From Lactifluus volemus (taxonomy: Eukaryota > Basidiomycota > Agaricomycetes > Russulales > Russulaceae): a stretch of DNA of 64,000 bases. Shown one piece after another: positions 35,842-49,295 of this stretch. Made by a program: the position numbers and the translations under genes. Below the pieces are notes generated by a model that was not told where the DNA came from, did not search any database, and saw nothing but the letters and a program-made list of their open reading frames with translations. Positions within the stretch are counted from its first letter, which is position 1. Every line of letters begins with the position of its first letter. The stretch covers positions 620,001 to 684,000 of the forward strand of contig WTXI01000003.1 of the NCBI GenBank assembly GCA_022376515.1, written 5' to 3'.

Positions 35842-36716
35842 CTTTATGGGAGAATGTTTCGTAGATTGAGATATTGGCAAGAAGGAAGGGAAGGGATTGA
35901 GGTAACCATGCGGCATCCTCATTGACATGTTCCATATGGACCAACTTTCGCACGCCTTCTTTCAACGGCGCCTAATCTGTTGGCGTCTGTTGTGCGAAGA
36001 AAGGGCATTTTTTGGTCCACTGGCCTGTTAACCACTGATGCTGTATCAGATGGCCATCATAAATGAACCAAGTTGGTGTCGTTGCAGCCTTCAGGACATT
36101 GTACATACTTAATCATGCCTACCTATAGTTGTGTTCCTGTAAGGTGGCTTTCGGTGGGCCTTGACAATATACAGCCACGCTGATGTCGGGAATGAGAGGA
36201 TTGCTTAGATCCTTGCAAACTCCCTCCCCGCCATGTACTTTGAGGGGATGCGACATTTTTAGCATTCAGGATGGTCGGTGCCCGACTCCGAGCTGACTCT
36301 TGAGTGGGAAGCGAACGTTAAGCCCTTCGCCACCGTAGGAGCCAACGTCCCGACCAGTCGGATAAACTGTGATATCTGATTGCGAGCACCATTCGGCCTC
36401 TACAAGATATAGAGCATGAATGTGATCGCTGATTCCTGAAGTAGGGAAGCACAACACCCAATGATGGGATTCAGTATCGAGTAGATCATAGGCCGTGGTG
36501 TCAATGGTGACTCCACATAACACTAGCACTTCTCCTAGTACCAGAGTATTATGCGAAACTTTTAGGAAGCTTCTTATCGCTTGAATAGAGAGCTGCTTCC
36601 ACCAAATCTGTCTCTCTTAATGACATCCTTATTGAGGGCTGTCATGATCAAAGAACGCATTATGATCAACGCTGCCAAGCACAAGGACATTCCCACGGTT
36701 GACCTGCCTTGGCACA
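35842..36716. other. Divergent intergenic region, unit 4
   Basis: No gene is seen. It separates the NLR copy 4 start from the RTT109 copy 4 ATG, and aligns with units 1 and 3. The sequence TAACACTAGCACTTCTCCTAG near 36515, also present in the other units, precedes RTT109 by about 200 bp. Confidence 0.55.
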
Positions 36717-38254
36717 ATGAACTTTCGAGACTACCTCCTCGCTGCCCTCAATACCCTTCCCGATGTCCGCGAGTTCCACATCCACGTCCTTCTCACCGCA
36801 CCTGCTAAACATAGCTCTTTATACCCATATGCCTCCCCTCGTCCCCGTCTCTATGCCCAAGACATCCTCATTCTTCTCTCCGAGCAAGCCAACCCAGACG
36901 CCCCTCGCATCCTTGTCTCAGCCATCGAGGCTTGCATTTACCACGCTCCTGCCACCGACTGCGCTATCCTATATGTATCAAAAGTGGACTCGACAGGCCA
37001 GGGTCTCGCGCCACCACCCACCGCGACTCTCGTGAGGGCATTCATTCGCTGGTTTGCACACCCCGCCACGCGTCCAGTTGCCGCACGGCACCTCTGGGTA
37101 CAGCTCTTTGCTCGTGCACAGGGTCAATACCTCTTCCCAAATTCGAGCGATTACCCTGGAAAACGTCCACTGAGCGACGCGCGTCTCTGTGCGTGGTGGC
37201 GACGTGTGCTCGGTCAAGTAGCAGGAGAGGTGCGCGAGGCGATGGGCGTCGAGGGCCGCGTTGATATGTACTACGTGCTTCCAGGACACGTGAATTAGAG
37301 GCACAGCAAGTCGTGGGTACTACATCTTTCCCATCCAACTCGTCATCTGCCTCCACCCCTCTACACTGGGTCTATGGGCATCCATACAGCCAAACGGACA
37401 TCCCACTTCCGTGCCCTCCGCCAGAAGGCTTGGACAATCTGGGTCACTATATCCCTTCATTTGAAGATGATCCCAAAAATCGGTTTATGGACGAGATTGC
37501 CTTCACCGACACCCCAGTCTCGCCGCGGAAGCGCACGCGTACCGATACTCCACGGAGTGAAGAGGATGCTCTGGGGTCCAGAGAGGGAGAGAAAGGGAAG
37601 GACAAGAAGAAGGAACCACCGTCCCGGTGGCGACCTTAGCAGAGTGAGTCCGGACGAGTTCTGGGAACGTATGTCGTTTCGGCAGGAGTGCGTTGCAGGT
37701 GCTGTCACCGGATTCTTCTCCGTGGGGATATCGGTTCCCGAGCATCGTATGCCATCTCCACGACCTTCTCCCCTCGCGCCACAGCCTGGGCAGGTCCCAC
37801 GCGCGATGAAAAGGCGTGTGCTTTCCAGTCTTCTCACCGGTGTCGAGTTTTCGACGCCGGAGCGTGCACGCAAGGCTACAGACGTTATCGAAGGTGCAGT
37901 GCGTGGCTTGTGCGAGGGCCTTGCGCATAAACTCCCTGCACCGAAGTCGAAGAATCAAAATGCCGAAGCGATGCAAGGATTGAATGTCCCACCGCCTCCT
38001 CGAACGCCCCTCGGCGTACAGTGGGTCTGCCGGTTGTAGACGATGTATCACCGAACCCTTTCGAGGAGCCTGAAGCGACCTTGGAGACATACAAAGCATT
38101 TATATACGGTTCCATCACCGTGAGCAACCCTCCTCTGCCGCAGAAAGATGTTGGCAGTGCAACGAAGGACGGGGCATGTGGTATCACCGATGACAAGGCA
38201 AAGGTCCATGTCCTGACTGTTAGGAGGAAGAAGAAAAAGCGGCAGGATACGTAA
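36717..38254 (+). pseudogene. RTT109: RTT109-like H3-K56 acetyltransferase, copy 4 (most complete, three frameshifts)
   Basis: Fungal histone acetyltransferase for H3 lysine 56, used in replication-coupled nucleosome assembly and genome stability. The ATG at 36717 gives MNFRDYLLAALNTLPDVREF, the usual N-terminus of the family, followed by SLYPYASPRPRLYAQDIL, ILLSEQANPDAPRI, ARLCAWWRRVLGQVAGEV and YYVLPGH. A base is missing at about 37290 (CACGTG instead of CACAGTG in copy 3). The frame reopens for NLGHYIPSFEDDPKNRFMDE, shifts near 37612-37620, continues through SPDEFWERMSFRQECVAGAV and TGVEFSTPERARKATDVIEG, shifts again near 38007, and ends DDVSPNPFEEPEATLETY and a basic KKKKRQDT tail. Every family block is present in order. 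If the three one-base losses are assembly errors this could be the functional gene; as written it is broken. Confidence 0.85.
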
Positions 38255-38391
38255 CGTTTCGTATGCCAGGCCATGCTCAGCCAGTCCTTCTGGTCCGGCG
38301 TTGTACTTACTGTAATGGCAGCCCGCGCTTGCTGCGTGATATCCACCGAACCTGTATATCTCGTCTCTGTACACTACAGCCTAGTTGTACG

Positions 38392-40740
38392 ATGACCCAG
38401 AACGAGGCGTCAAAAATCCTCTCTTTTGTTGCAACGACAAGGCGAATCTGCCCCGGCCAGACAATTGACGCTTGGACCGGATGCTCGGACCCGCATCTGG
38501 GCCTGGATAGTAAGCACTCGCTACCTCTCAGTTCTCATTGAGTTCAGAATGGCCCATTTCCCTCCACTGGCAATTATCTCGGTGTAGAACTGCCTTCAGA
38601 TCTGTCGAAATTGAATGTTTCTCAACTAAAGCCCTCTGTAAAGAGCGACGTATTGTGGGCTACTCTAAACTTGGAAAGGCTGCCCTTCTTCGCAAGCTCA
38701 CTGAACTCACTTCTGGCCCATCTCATTCTCGAGCTGATATCCTCGTGTCGTGACTGTGCCCCGTCCAGTCGCAAGGCTTCCACAGGTGCTCCCACCCCAT
38801 GAACCTGCTGCTTATACTGTTCCTGGGACGCATATATCCAAATTGGCGGTACTGTCGGAGCATCTACCTCTATCGCCACATCACAGCAGCATTTACCCGG
38901 TCTGTCGGGAGGGCAAAGAGAGGATCTCACCTCTCGTCTCTGTTGAAATGCGCCCACATTGAAGAGGGTCTCTTTTGAGACGACTCAGGGTCAGGTCCAA
39001 ACAGAACGTCTAGTGAAGAAGCTCAAGATAGCTCAAGTTGGTCCTCAAACCTCCGCGGCCCCGGAGATTCATAACTCAGTCCGTGTATCCAACTCTGCTC
39101 GTCTTGCAAATGTTCCCGTTCTTCCCATCTTTTCTTCATCTGGCTCAGCTTCCTTGCCTGAGATAGCAGAGGCTCGGCACAATGGCCTGACGCAAGCTAT
39201 ATCTGCACCTGGTAAACGCTTCAAACCTTTGGCAACAATGCGGCCACCTTCAACGATCCGGGTAACACAGAGGTTACGAAAGCATCTCCATCTTTACTTG
39301 ATCTTGAGCCCGTGAGAGTCAAGGCGCAGTCCACCAAGCTCTGGTACCTAGACTTTCCGGCGCCGATGGAACATCCACGATTATCTCATATTACGCTCCC
39401 ACCCCCTCTTTCCAGAGAAAGTTCATTCAACGTTGGCCATCGCTCTCAGTTGTCTCTCGGGGAAGGAGCTGTTTCAATGCTGCTTGGTTTCCAAGCTCAT
39501 TCGGTACGCTGGTAAGCACTGGCTCCCTCACCGTTTGATGTATATATGCGCATATACTTCAACAGTCTACTCATCGGCCTATTACAAGCTCTCTGTGTGC
39601 TTTCCTGGGCGACGCCTGTCTCATATATTGCAGCAGTGTGGGAATTCTGCGCTTATGATAAACTTTTGGCCTTATCTTGGGCACGAAATCAAGAGGTCAC
39701 GGACCGCAAGTATGCTGTTATGAGCTCCTTTCTCCAATCAGCCTTTCGGAACCCCAACGGTGTCATTTCTCGCATCTTTGGGCAAGTCCCGATAACGAAA
39801 AGCAACTTACAGTGGCTTTGCGGTTCGACATAGCATTCATTATCATTGCGTATACGACGATATTCCAGATTCTTGTTGACGCGGCTATGGTTTGCGCTAT
39901 CCAATGGTGTCGAATGCGGGAGAGATATCCGAAGTAACTGGTTCCATGATATCATTTCGGATGTTGTGGAGATAGTGGAAGGTGAGATATGGTGTGTTAC
40001 CGTCCGCAATGTATCTGGGGTGCGGGCATACCATGTCCTCGAGCCACATGTGAGGTCCTCGGCCTTGCAGGAGGAACGTGCGACGACGAACATCTTCGCT
40101 CAGACTGGGCATCATATATCGAGGAGCGCAAGAAGAATCCCGAGTCCAGGTCGCCACTCTGCGAAGCCATGAGATGGGCCGATCGTGCGGAGTATCAGCA
40201 AGGCATTAGTCGGCACTGGCTCCGTCGCACGGAAGAAATGGGGGTGCATGGGTCCGTTCTACGCACTATCGCTGAGCGGTACACGCTGGCGTGCGTCGTC
40301 GGAAATAGGTGAGCGATGGGGCTTATGTGCCTCGGCTTTAAGCAGAGAGTTGACATGCCAGCAAGCAGTTTGAGCGGCAGTTGGATGACAGCTCCTCAGA
40401 TGGCACAAGAGTTTGCGGGGCTGGCCCAGCACAGGACATTTCCAGCGCCGCGAAAACTTCAAAGGTTAACCTATTTTTGCCGGCGCAAGTATTTCACTCG
40501 TTATATGCGCCGTATTTACCGTGTCAACATTTCAACTGTGTTGCAGACATCATCACGTGGAGAGCGTCCATTTGACAACATCCCATGGGCGTCCGCTGCA
40601 CCCGGCGCTTGCAGCCGTGCAGACCCTGCGAGAGAGTTTACATCCTCAGAGACAATGGACTAGAAGTGGGCTGTGAGGAAGAAGGTGTTGCTAGTGTATG
40701 GATGCGGATCCTGGATGTGATGCTCGAGGTGAGACAGTAG
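38392..40740 (+). CDS. SAP-domain protein of unknown function
   Basis: A multi-exon gene starting 54 bp beyond the end of the tandem array. The N-terminal region contains a SAP motif, a helix-extended-loop-helix DNA-binding fold: LNVSQLK followed by ALCKERRIVGYSKLGKAALL, split by one missing base near 38629. A Ser/Pro-rich linker follows, then VSFETTQGQVQTERLVKKLK. The conserved C-terminal half has GKELFQCCLVSKLIRYA, FLLTRLWFALSNGVECGRD, WFHDIISDVVEIVEGEIWCV, SRHWLRRTEEMG, VLRTIAERYTLACVV and VYILRDNGLEVGCEEEGVAS, ending at TAG 40738. I recall similar SAP proteins in other Agaricomycetes with no assigned role. Another frameshift lies near 40628. Exon borders are not fully resolved and the start is the best available ATG. 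Nuclear function is inferred from the SAP motif only. Confidence 0.65.
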
Positions 40741-40995
40741 ACAAGAAGGTGTGAGCGTTGAGGAATTGAAGGCGTATATTCAAGGTTTGTAACTCTGTTG
40801 TTCAGCTAGGGCTTCAAGCCCTCTTTTTTAGTTAAATCCTACCCCACCAGATGTTTGACAGTTTAGAGCGAGGTGCATTTTGGGCTTGACAGGAAAGGCT
40901 CCCTTGGGGGATCTCCTCAATGTCACACTCATTGCTGGACCTTGTCAGAACACTTTGTATGTAGTACACACCACTTAATAATATATTTTTATTCC

Positions 40996-42288
40996 TCAAG
41001 AATCCGCAGAAACAGACGCGCCAAAGACCCCTTTACTCGCTGACAGCTCTGCACCGAGTTTATATCCCAAGACCTACGAAATTGTGAGCCTCTAAAGAAC
41101 GGACACCGCCAATTGGCAAAGACACGTACCTTATCCCAGTCAAGTTTCTGCCTGGTCAATGGCAAAGCTCGCCTTAGACCTTTGAATGTCTTTTCACCCA
41201 TTTCGTGATATGCATCTCCCAGCGACTCTTGGTATGCACCTTCTTGGTCCGCAATCAATGCGAGCAGTTTCTTCGCAGACGCGCCGGGGGAGGTCGCGGA
41301 TATTGAGGGTGGGAGCACTATCGAGGCCTTGTGCCTTGTTTCGAGTTGCACCTGTAAAGTGTGAGCCCTGTAAGCCGAGCATCATTCAGGAAGGAATCAT
41401 GTGTGCTGTACATTTCCCTGCTCATAGTAGTGTACATTCAGGAGAATCCGCCCCGTAACTGACCGTGCGTCAAGGTCGACGATGTACTCTGAGCGCCACC
41501 GTCCCGACCTGCAAGATTATCATGACTCGGTTCACCTACTTAAGAGGTGGCTGAAACCCACCAAAATTTACGGGATTGTACTTATTGCAACAATTTGGAG
41601 AACGAAGCATGTCGCGTTATCGGGGGTTGCAAGGACAGATGCAGTTCCGTCACTGAAGTGCGAAGAGAGGTACTCTAACGTGGAAGTTTCGAGAGCAGAT
41701 CTAGGGGAAGATATTACCACGGTTCACATGTTTGAGTGATAATCGGGTACCGGAAAGGTTCTGATGCCTCGTCAGGCTCATAATCCTGTGGATCGGAGGC
41801 TTCCTGCCGAAAGAATGACGGTGAGGACGAAAGACAAGTTGAAGGCGGGATAGACGGGACGCACCAGGGACAAATGATCGAATAAAAAGCTCGTCTTTGA
41901 TCTGGGATCGAGGAAACGGTCCCTTCCCCTTGTATTCGAGCTCTTGGACTCACGATAGACTGCGAGTACAGCGAAGGGTTAGTGACGAATAAAGACGATC
42001 TTGGGTAAGTTGCGCACTGCATGCCCAGCGCCTGGAACCTCCGCGATGGTAAATTGCTCGAGGTTGTACTGTTGCAGAGCCGGAAGAATACCAGTTTCAA
42101 GAATCTCATCGTCCCCGATGAGAGTGCGTACATCTATGAGACCACATATACATATAGGTCAGTAGAGTACCAATGTTAAAAGAGCCGATTAACGCACCGT
42201 TTAGGACATCGTTGATCTCTCCCGGAGGTGACTGTAGAAGGAACTGGGAGACTGCTTGGACACGCTCTTCTGTGCTCATAGACGCCAT
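40996..42288 (-). CDS. CAP1: F-actin-capping protein subunit alpha
   Basis: Alpha subunit of the CapZ heterodimer, which caps barbed ends of actin filaments in cortical patches. The first exon begins MASMSTEERVQAVSQFLLQS then PPGEINDVLN. The second reads DVRTLIGDDEILETGILPAL, QQYNLEQFTIAEVPGAGHAV. A later exon has FLDPRSKTSFLFDHL, a family hallmark. The C-terminal exons give AYQESLGDAYHEMGEKTFKG, LRRALPLTRQKLDWDK, and after the last intron VLGYKLGAELSASKGVFG before TGA at 40996. LRR.LP.TR.K.DW.K is diagnostic of CapZ alpha. Central exons between about 41350 and 41870 are only partly resolved. It is transcribed away from the alpha-amylase gene with about 630 bp between the starts. Confidence 0.88.
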
Positions 42289-42920
42289 CTTTGCGCTGGG
42301 CGACTGCGCGGACCAAAGCTTCGTCTACTCGGAAAAAGGCCGCGACGAGCCGAGCCGTTCGGATGATCCGGCCCCGGCCCGATTCCTGTGACAATCACAT
42401 GACCTACTGGCAACCAATGATGACTCGGAACATTCGCCTGCTGCTTCTACCACCCACTACAAGTAGGCTGGCAGAAAAAATCGAGGGACCAGCTTGCATT
42501 ATCTACTTACCACAAAGTTTACCTACAGAGGCTACCCTTGATATTGCCGGGGAGGCGCCCAAGATATCGACCCTATACATTACTGTGACGTCAATGCCAG
42601 TGCTTGCTTGACACTGCCTGTATCTTGCGTTTGTCTCGGGGCTCGCGGTCCTTTTACCAAGCAGTTCATCTTGTAAAAAAGATGTCTGGTTCTCTCTGGT
42701 TCTAATATCTTTATCTTGCAATTTTGGTCTTTTGAATCCCGATGTGGCGAGTTCACTCATGTTCGATGAATGCCAAACCCTTGATTAGGAAAGATTGCCG
42801 TTGAAATGGCTGCTTTTATTTTGTTCGACTCTTTACATCTTACCATTCACACTTCTATTAGCTTCAAGAGGCACAGGATTCTAGAACCCCACAACTATCC
42901 AGCCGTTTACAATCTCTAAC
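42289..42920. promoter_or_regulatory. Divergent promoter region, capping protein / alpha-amylase
   Basis: 632 bp between two divergent start codons, with no supported ORF. A CCAAT pentamer occurs near 42414. No clear TATA box is visible on the amylase side. The last 100 bp before the amylase ATG are rich in short A/T and C/A runs. Confidence 0.5.
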
Positions 42921-44908
42921 ATGCTCCCCGGTCCAGTCCTCGCCGTTTCGCAGGTGATTCTCTTGGCGACTTCAGTTTTTGCGGCCGATGCTACAGACTG
43001 GAGCTCTCGTTCCATTTATCAGGTAACCCGCCACTGTTGTCAGCCCTTCCTGTCCCTCACAGAAGCATCCAGCTCATCACAGACCGGTTCGCGACTCCTA
43101 ATAACACAGCACTGCCCTGTGACACGAGTGCTCGCAAGTATTGCGGTGGCTCATGGAGTGGAATAATGAACCACCTTGACTATATCCAAGGCATGGGATT
43201 CGACGCCGTCTGGATCTCCCCCGTCTCTGCCAACCTGGAAGGCGCGACTTCTCAGGGTGAGGCATTCCACGGGTACGTATGTCTTTCCTCCCGTCCGGTC
43301 TGTATCGGCTCATCTTCATCACAGATACTGGACGAAAGATTTGGACTCTCTGAACCCCCATTTTGGCACCGCAGAAGACCTGCGCGCGCTCAGTGCTGCG
43401 CTGCACAAGCGCGGTATGTATCTCATGCTCGACGTTGTCGTAAATCACGTGGCCGCGCCAGCCCTCCCTGGCCCTAACTTCACACTCACCAATTTCTTCC
43501 ACCCCTTCACCAATGATCTAACTTCCACCCGTTGTGCTTTGTTACATTGTCTATCGTGTCTTCCGATAAGACGAACCAGACAGCTGTGGAGCAGTGCTGG
43601 CTCGGAGACGCAGATTTGCCACTGCCCGATCTCAACACGGAAGATGCCACCGTCGTTGAGATGTTGCAGGACTGGGTTCACAAGTTGGTGCAGGACTATG
43701 GTGCAGACGGGCTACGGATTGACACGGTCAAACACATTCGCAAAGACTTTTGGCCAGATTTTCCCAGGCGGCAGGCGTGTTTACGCTCGGAGAAATATAC
43801 ACCAACGACACAAGCTACGCTACGCCGTACACTGGTAAGTGGCCCACCTACTTGTGTTGGATTATATTACGAGCAACATTGGGTTATGATGCAGGGTTCT
43901 GGATTCCATCCTTGACTACCCGTCATACTTCCAGTGGCGAACGCATTCTTTAATACACAAGGCAAGTTCTCGTCGGTTGCGACCGTGATGACGCAGGCAC
44001 AGCAGACGTACAAGCATGGTCTCTTCCGTACGGCTGCATTCGTAGAGAACCATGACCTGCCGCGATTAGCTTCCTTGACCAAAGACCCCGGGGCATGTCT
44101 TTGTGCCACTTTGTATAAAATTCTTGACTCAAGCCACCTATAGCTCGTCCGGAATGCGATGACTTTTCCATTTATTCACGATGGTATCCCCATTGTCTAC
44201 TATGGTATACCAGTCCCTACTTCTTCGAAAGTGGTCACTGACACAACTTACAGGTCAGGAGCAAGGCTATGAAGGAGGGCCAGATCCGTACAATCGTGAA
44301 GCGTGAGCTATAACGCGCTTTGTTTATGGAGAACCGACTGAACTGCCTACTTCCAGGCTGTGGTTTTCAGCCTACCAGCAAGAAAAGCCTTTGATCCAGC
44401 ACATAAGATTGATGAACGCAGCACGGAAGCAGGCTATCGAATATTCGCCAGAGTTCCTCACAACTCCTGTGCGTCGGCCATTTTTGGTCCCAACCCCCTT
44501 TTCACTCTGACCTTTATACAGATGAAGTTTCTTGCCATCGAGGACCATTCCATGGTTGTCTCCAAACCCCCAATGCTCGCACTTTTCACCAACGCGGGCA
44601 GCGAGAGCCCGCAGACAGTGACCTGGCACGTTGACAAGATATTCCCTCCAGGCGAGCTTCTTGTAGATGTCCTCACTTGTGCCAAAGTCCAGGTGGATGC
44701 ACAAGGGGGAGTGACGGTTCCGTGCGCATACGGCATGCCGCAGGTGCTTATGCCGGCCGCAGTACTTCAACAGGAAGGCACGGTGTGCCCTAGTATTGCA
44801 ACGGGCACACGTGTTAAGAGCGCGGGTCTCGCTGGCGCGCGCGTTACGTGGGCAGCCATTATGGCGAGTACGTTATTTTTCGTGCTCTATCGGAGCCGTT
44901 GGATGTAA
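42921..44908 (+). CDS. Secreted GH13 alpha-amylase with hydrophobic C-terminal tail
   Basis: Hydrolyses internal alpha-1,4 links of starch or glycogen-type glucans. The N-terminus MLPGPVLAVSQVILLATSVF is a signal peptide. Exons in order give ATDWSSRSIYQ, LITDRFATPNNTALPCDTSA, RKYCGGSWSGIMNHLDYIQG, MGFDAVWISPVSANLEG, YWTKDLDSLNPHFGTAEDLR, LMLDVVVNHVA, ADGLRIDTVKHIRKDFWPDF (nucleophile Asp), FTLGEIYTND (acid/base Glu), AAFVENHDLPRLAS (third catalytic Asp) and GIPIVYYG then QEQGYEGGPDPYNRE. The four conserved GH13 regions are complete. The C-terminal domain ends in a hydrophobic stretch AAIMASTLFFVLYRS, so the enzyme is probably membrane- or wall-anchored (GPI or transmembrane). There is no starch-binding module. 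At least seven introns; stop at 44906. Confidence 0.92.
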
Positions 44909-45673
44909 TAGTTTCGTTCTGGTACAGTACTTACGAAGTCGAGCAAATTCGGGGACGGGAAACGTGTTCCCGCACCGTGGCGGTAGTGTAGCAGTATGAA
45001 AATTCAAACTAGTGACTATAACGGCCTAGTACACCTGGGTTTTGTCCCTTGTCCCTAATCAATTTTTCTTAATCACAAGTCGGTTGGGCAGCTGATTGCA
45101 CAGAAGTGATCGAACTGAGACAAAAGGGGTATCGCAACGGGTAGGCGTCCCCGCTACACTGGCAGCTGATGCCTGCACTTCGGTCCATGAATGGGGCGGG
45201 CCGTGTCACGAGGCAGCGCCAATAACTAAAGCTAACTAATAACTAAATTAAGAAAAAAGGGGGTCAATCGACGAAGCAGATCTTGGCTGGCATTGACCCC
45301 CGTTCTAATAGAAATTCGAGGGGTGTGACATGGGGAGTGGACAGCGGCGTCAATGAGATGAGTCTAAGACCAATAAAATCGATTCAGATGAGACCATCTC
45401 CGTACCAAAACGACTGGTCTATACAGTCACAACTGATCACGATGAGTAGCTGCACAAACTTGATGTCCGACCACCGACAGAGATTATGGCGGGTAAAGAA
45501 GTTAATCTGGTGATGAGGTAGGGGCGCCCAGCCTCCTACCAGGCCCCCGGACGAGTCCTCCAAATAACGGCGATCACGTGAGTGTGAGAACAGCATTCCT
45601 AAAACGCGCACTGCTGCAAACTGCCTTACTACCTGCCTACGTAAAATCCGATATTCATTGCAACGTCGTAAGG
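44909..45673. other. Intergenic region, alpha-amylase to mL58
   Basis: No gene is supported. It contains the amylase 3' flank, TAACTAA-type repeats near 45225-45250, and the mL58 upstream region. Small ORFs here have no recognisable content. Confidence 0.5.
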
Positions 45674-46213
45674 ATGAACCTACGGTTACGCTTGCCCCCT
45701 TTTACTCGCAGTTATGCGACACGTCTTCCTCAAAAACCGCCGATGAAGCACCTGGATCCTCTTTTGAATAATCCCAACGCAGTGACCACGTCACTCTCGC
45801 CAGACTTGACGTTCATCCATCGCCCACCGCCATCCGCACCGACCCCACATTCTTACACAGTCAACCCATCCTCTCCCCTCTTACGAACAGAATCTCCACC
45901 ATCTTCAGTGGATTCTGCATTGCCACCACCCCTTGCAAAGCCCAAATTAAAACTCCCGCGACTGCCAGAAGACGAGATTATGAAGATACGGCGGCTGCGG
46001 ATGGAAAACCCAACACTCTACACGCGTAGGGAGCTCGCAAATAGCTTTGGGTGCTCTCCTGCGTTCGTGAGCTATGTCGCACCCTTGAACCGTTCTGAGA
46101 AGCGGGCCGCATTGGCGAAGCGTGATCGGGATCACGAAAAGGCGCGTGAGCGCTGGGGCGAGAGGGCCGCACTCATCAGGGAAATCCGCAGGAAGAGGAA
46201 AGAGTTTTGGTGA
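45674..46213 (+). CDS. MRPL20: Mitochondrial large-subunit ribosomal protein mL58 (MRPL20 family)
   Basis: A component of the fungal mitochondrial 54S ribosomal subunit. A single open exon of 179 codons. The N-terminus MNLRLRLPPFTRSYATRLPQ is basic and rich in Arg/Ser/Thr, as expected of a matrix-targeting presequence. A Pro/Ser-rich linker follows, then the conserved block PRLPEDEIMKIRRLRMENPT, LYTRRELANSFGCSPAFVSY and VAPLNRSEKRAALAKRDRD, and a highly basic tail RERWGERAALIREIRRKRKE. The helix-turn-helix-like RRELANSFGCSPAFV motif and the length fit the family. An upstream in-frame reading extends to 45578, but the ATG at 45674 gives the natural presequence. Confidence 0.85.
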   Translation: MNLRLRLPPFTRSYATRLPQKPPMKHLDPLLNNPNAVTTSLSPDLTFIHRPPPSAPTPHSYTVNPSSPLLRTESPPSSVDSALPPPLAKPKLKLPRLPEDEIMKIRRLRMENPTLYTRRELANSFGCSPAFVSYVAPLNRSEKRAALAKRDRDHEKARERWGERAALIREIRRKRKEFW

Positions 46214-46836
46214 ATTGGAGCTATGTGGGGTTCTCGAGGGTTGGGAGGATGACGTGGGTGCGGTGCACCGTGTCAACTGTGGCTCATCAGCTATACATCA
46301 CAGTGTGCATGCCTTTTGTGATACACTACATCCGGGTATTCAAAACAGGTTACATTCCATGAACTAATTCCATGAGCTTGCAGATCCTTGTCACATCTCA
46401 AGTGTGACCCTTCAACCGGCGAAACACGGGATGAATGTTTTACCTCCGGCGTGGGCGCCACCTTTATCACAAGATTTACGCAATCATGCGGACTTTTCAC
46501 ACCGGTTTATTGAATTGAAGCTCGAAATCATATGTACGGAGAGAGATACAAATGTCGGTTTGATGCATAGCTCACGGAGCTGATTGTATGATCGGGGGCG
46601 GGCAATCGTACAAACCTATTCGGGCGCATACACTAACCCAGGTGGATGAATTCCGTGCGCTGACATTACCCCACAATAATTTCCCCAGAGGGAGCCTTCC
46701 CCAACCTATTTCGCTTGGCCTCCGTGATTGATATATAAGACCGTGCTGACACCCATTCACCCTTCTCTCCTAACATCCATCCATTCCCCTACCCTTTTAT
46801 TCACGAAACTCTGCTGTCCTTCCAAAGTTTTTTATC
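46214..46836. promoter_or_regulatory. Malic enzyme promoter region
   Basis: 623 bp without a gene. A TATA box (GATATATAAGACC, about 46729-46741) lies about 100 bp before the ATG and is followed by a pyrimidine-rich tract (46755-46820), the layout of a strongly expressed fungal promoter. Confidence 0.65.
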
Positions 46837-49078
<2,242 letters not shown>

Positions 49079-49295
49079 GCATAACTTACTGCCGAGATTC
49101 ATAATTCATTACATGTGCTATTCCTTGCATGTTAGTTTGTCGTCGGCTCATAGAGTTAACTTATAAGCCGTTCCTGTACTCACTGTAGAGAGCAATCGGG
49201 AAGTTAAAACTGTTGATACAACCAAACTGAGGGCTACATATTCCATCATTCAATCACCAGCTCTAGACCCCGTCTGCTCTATTGAGACGCGCAGC

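Larger units (their letters stand above)
30318..38338. repeat. Tandem unit 4 of the NLR/RTT109 array, right-truncated
   Basis: The last unit. Homology to the other units stops inside the post-RTT109 sequence at GCTTGCTGCGTG, after which unique sequence begins. The 3' module and spacer are missing, which defines the right boundary of the array. Its RTT109 copy is the most complete. Confidence 0.9.

Noticed and set aside
45000..45260. Possible tRNA or small RNA between the amylase and mL58 genes.
   Set aside because: I could not fold a cloverleaf or find an intact B-box; the TAACTAA repeats look like simple sequence.
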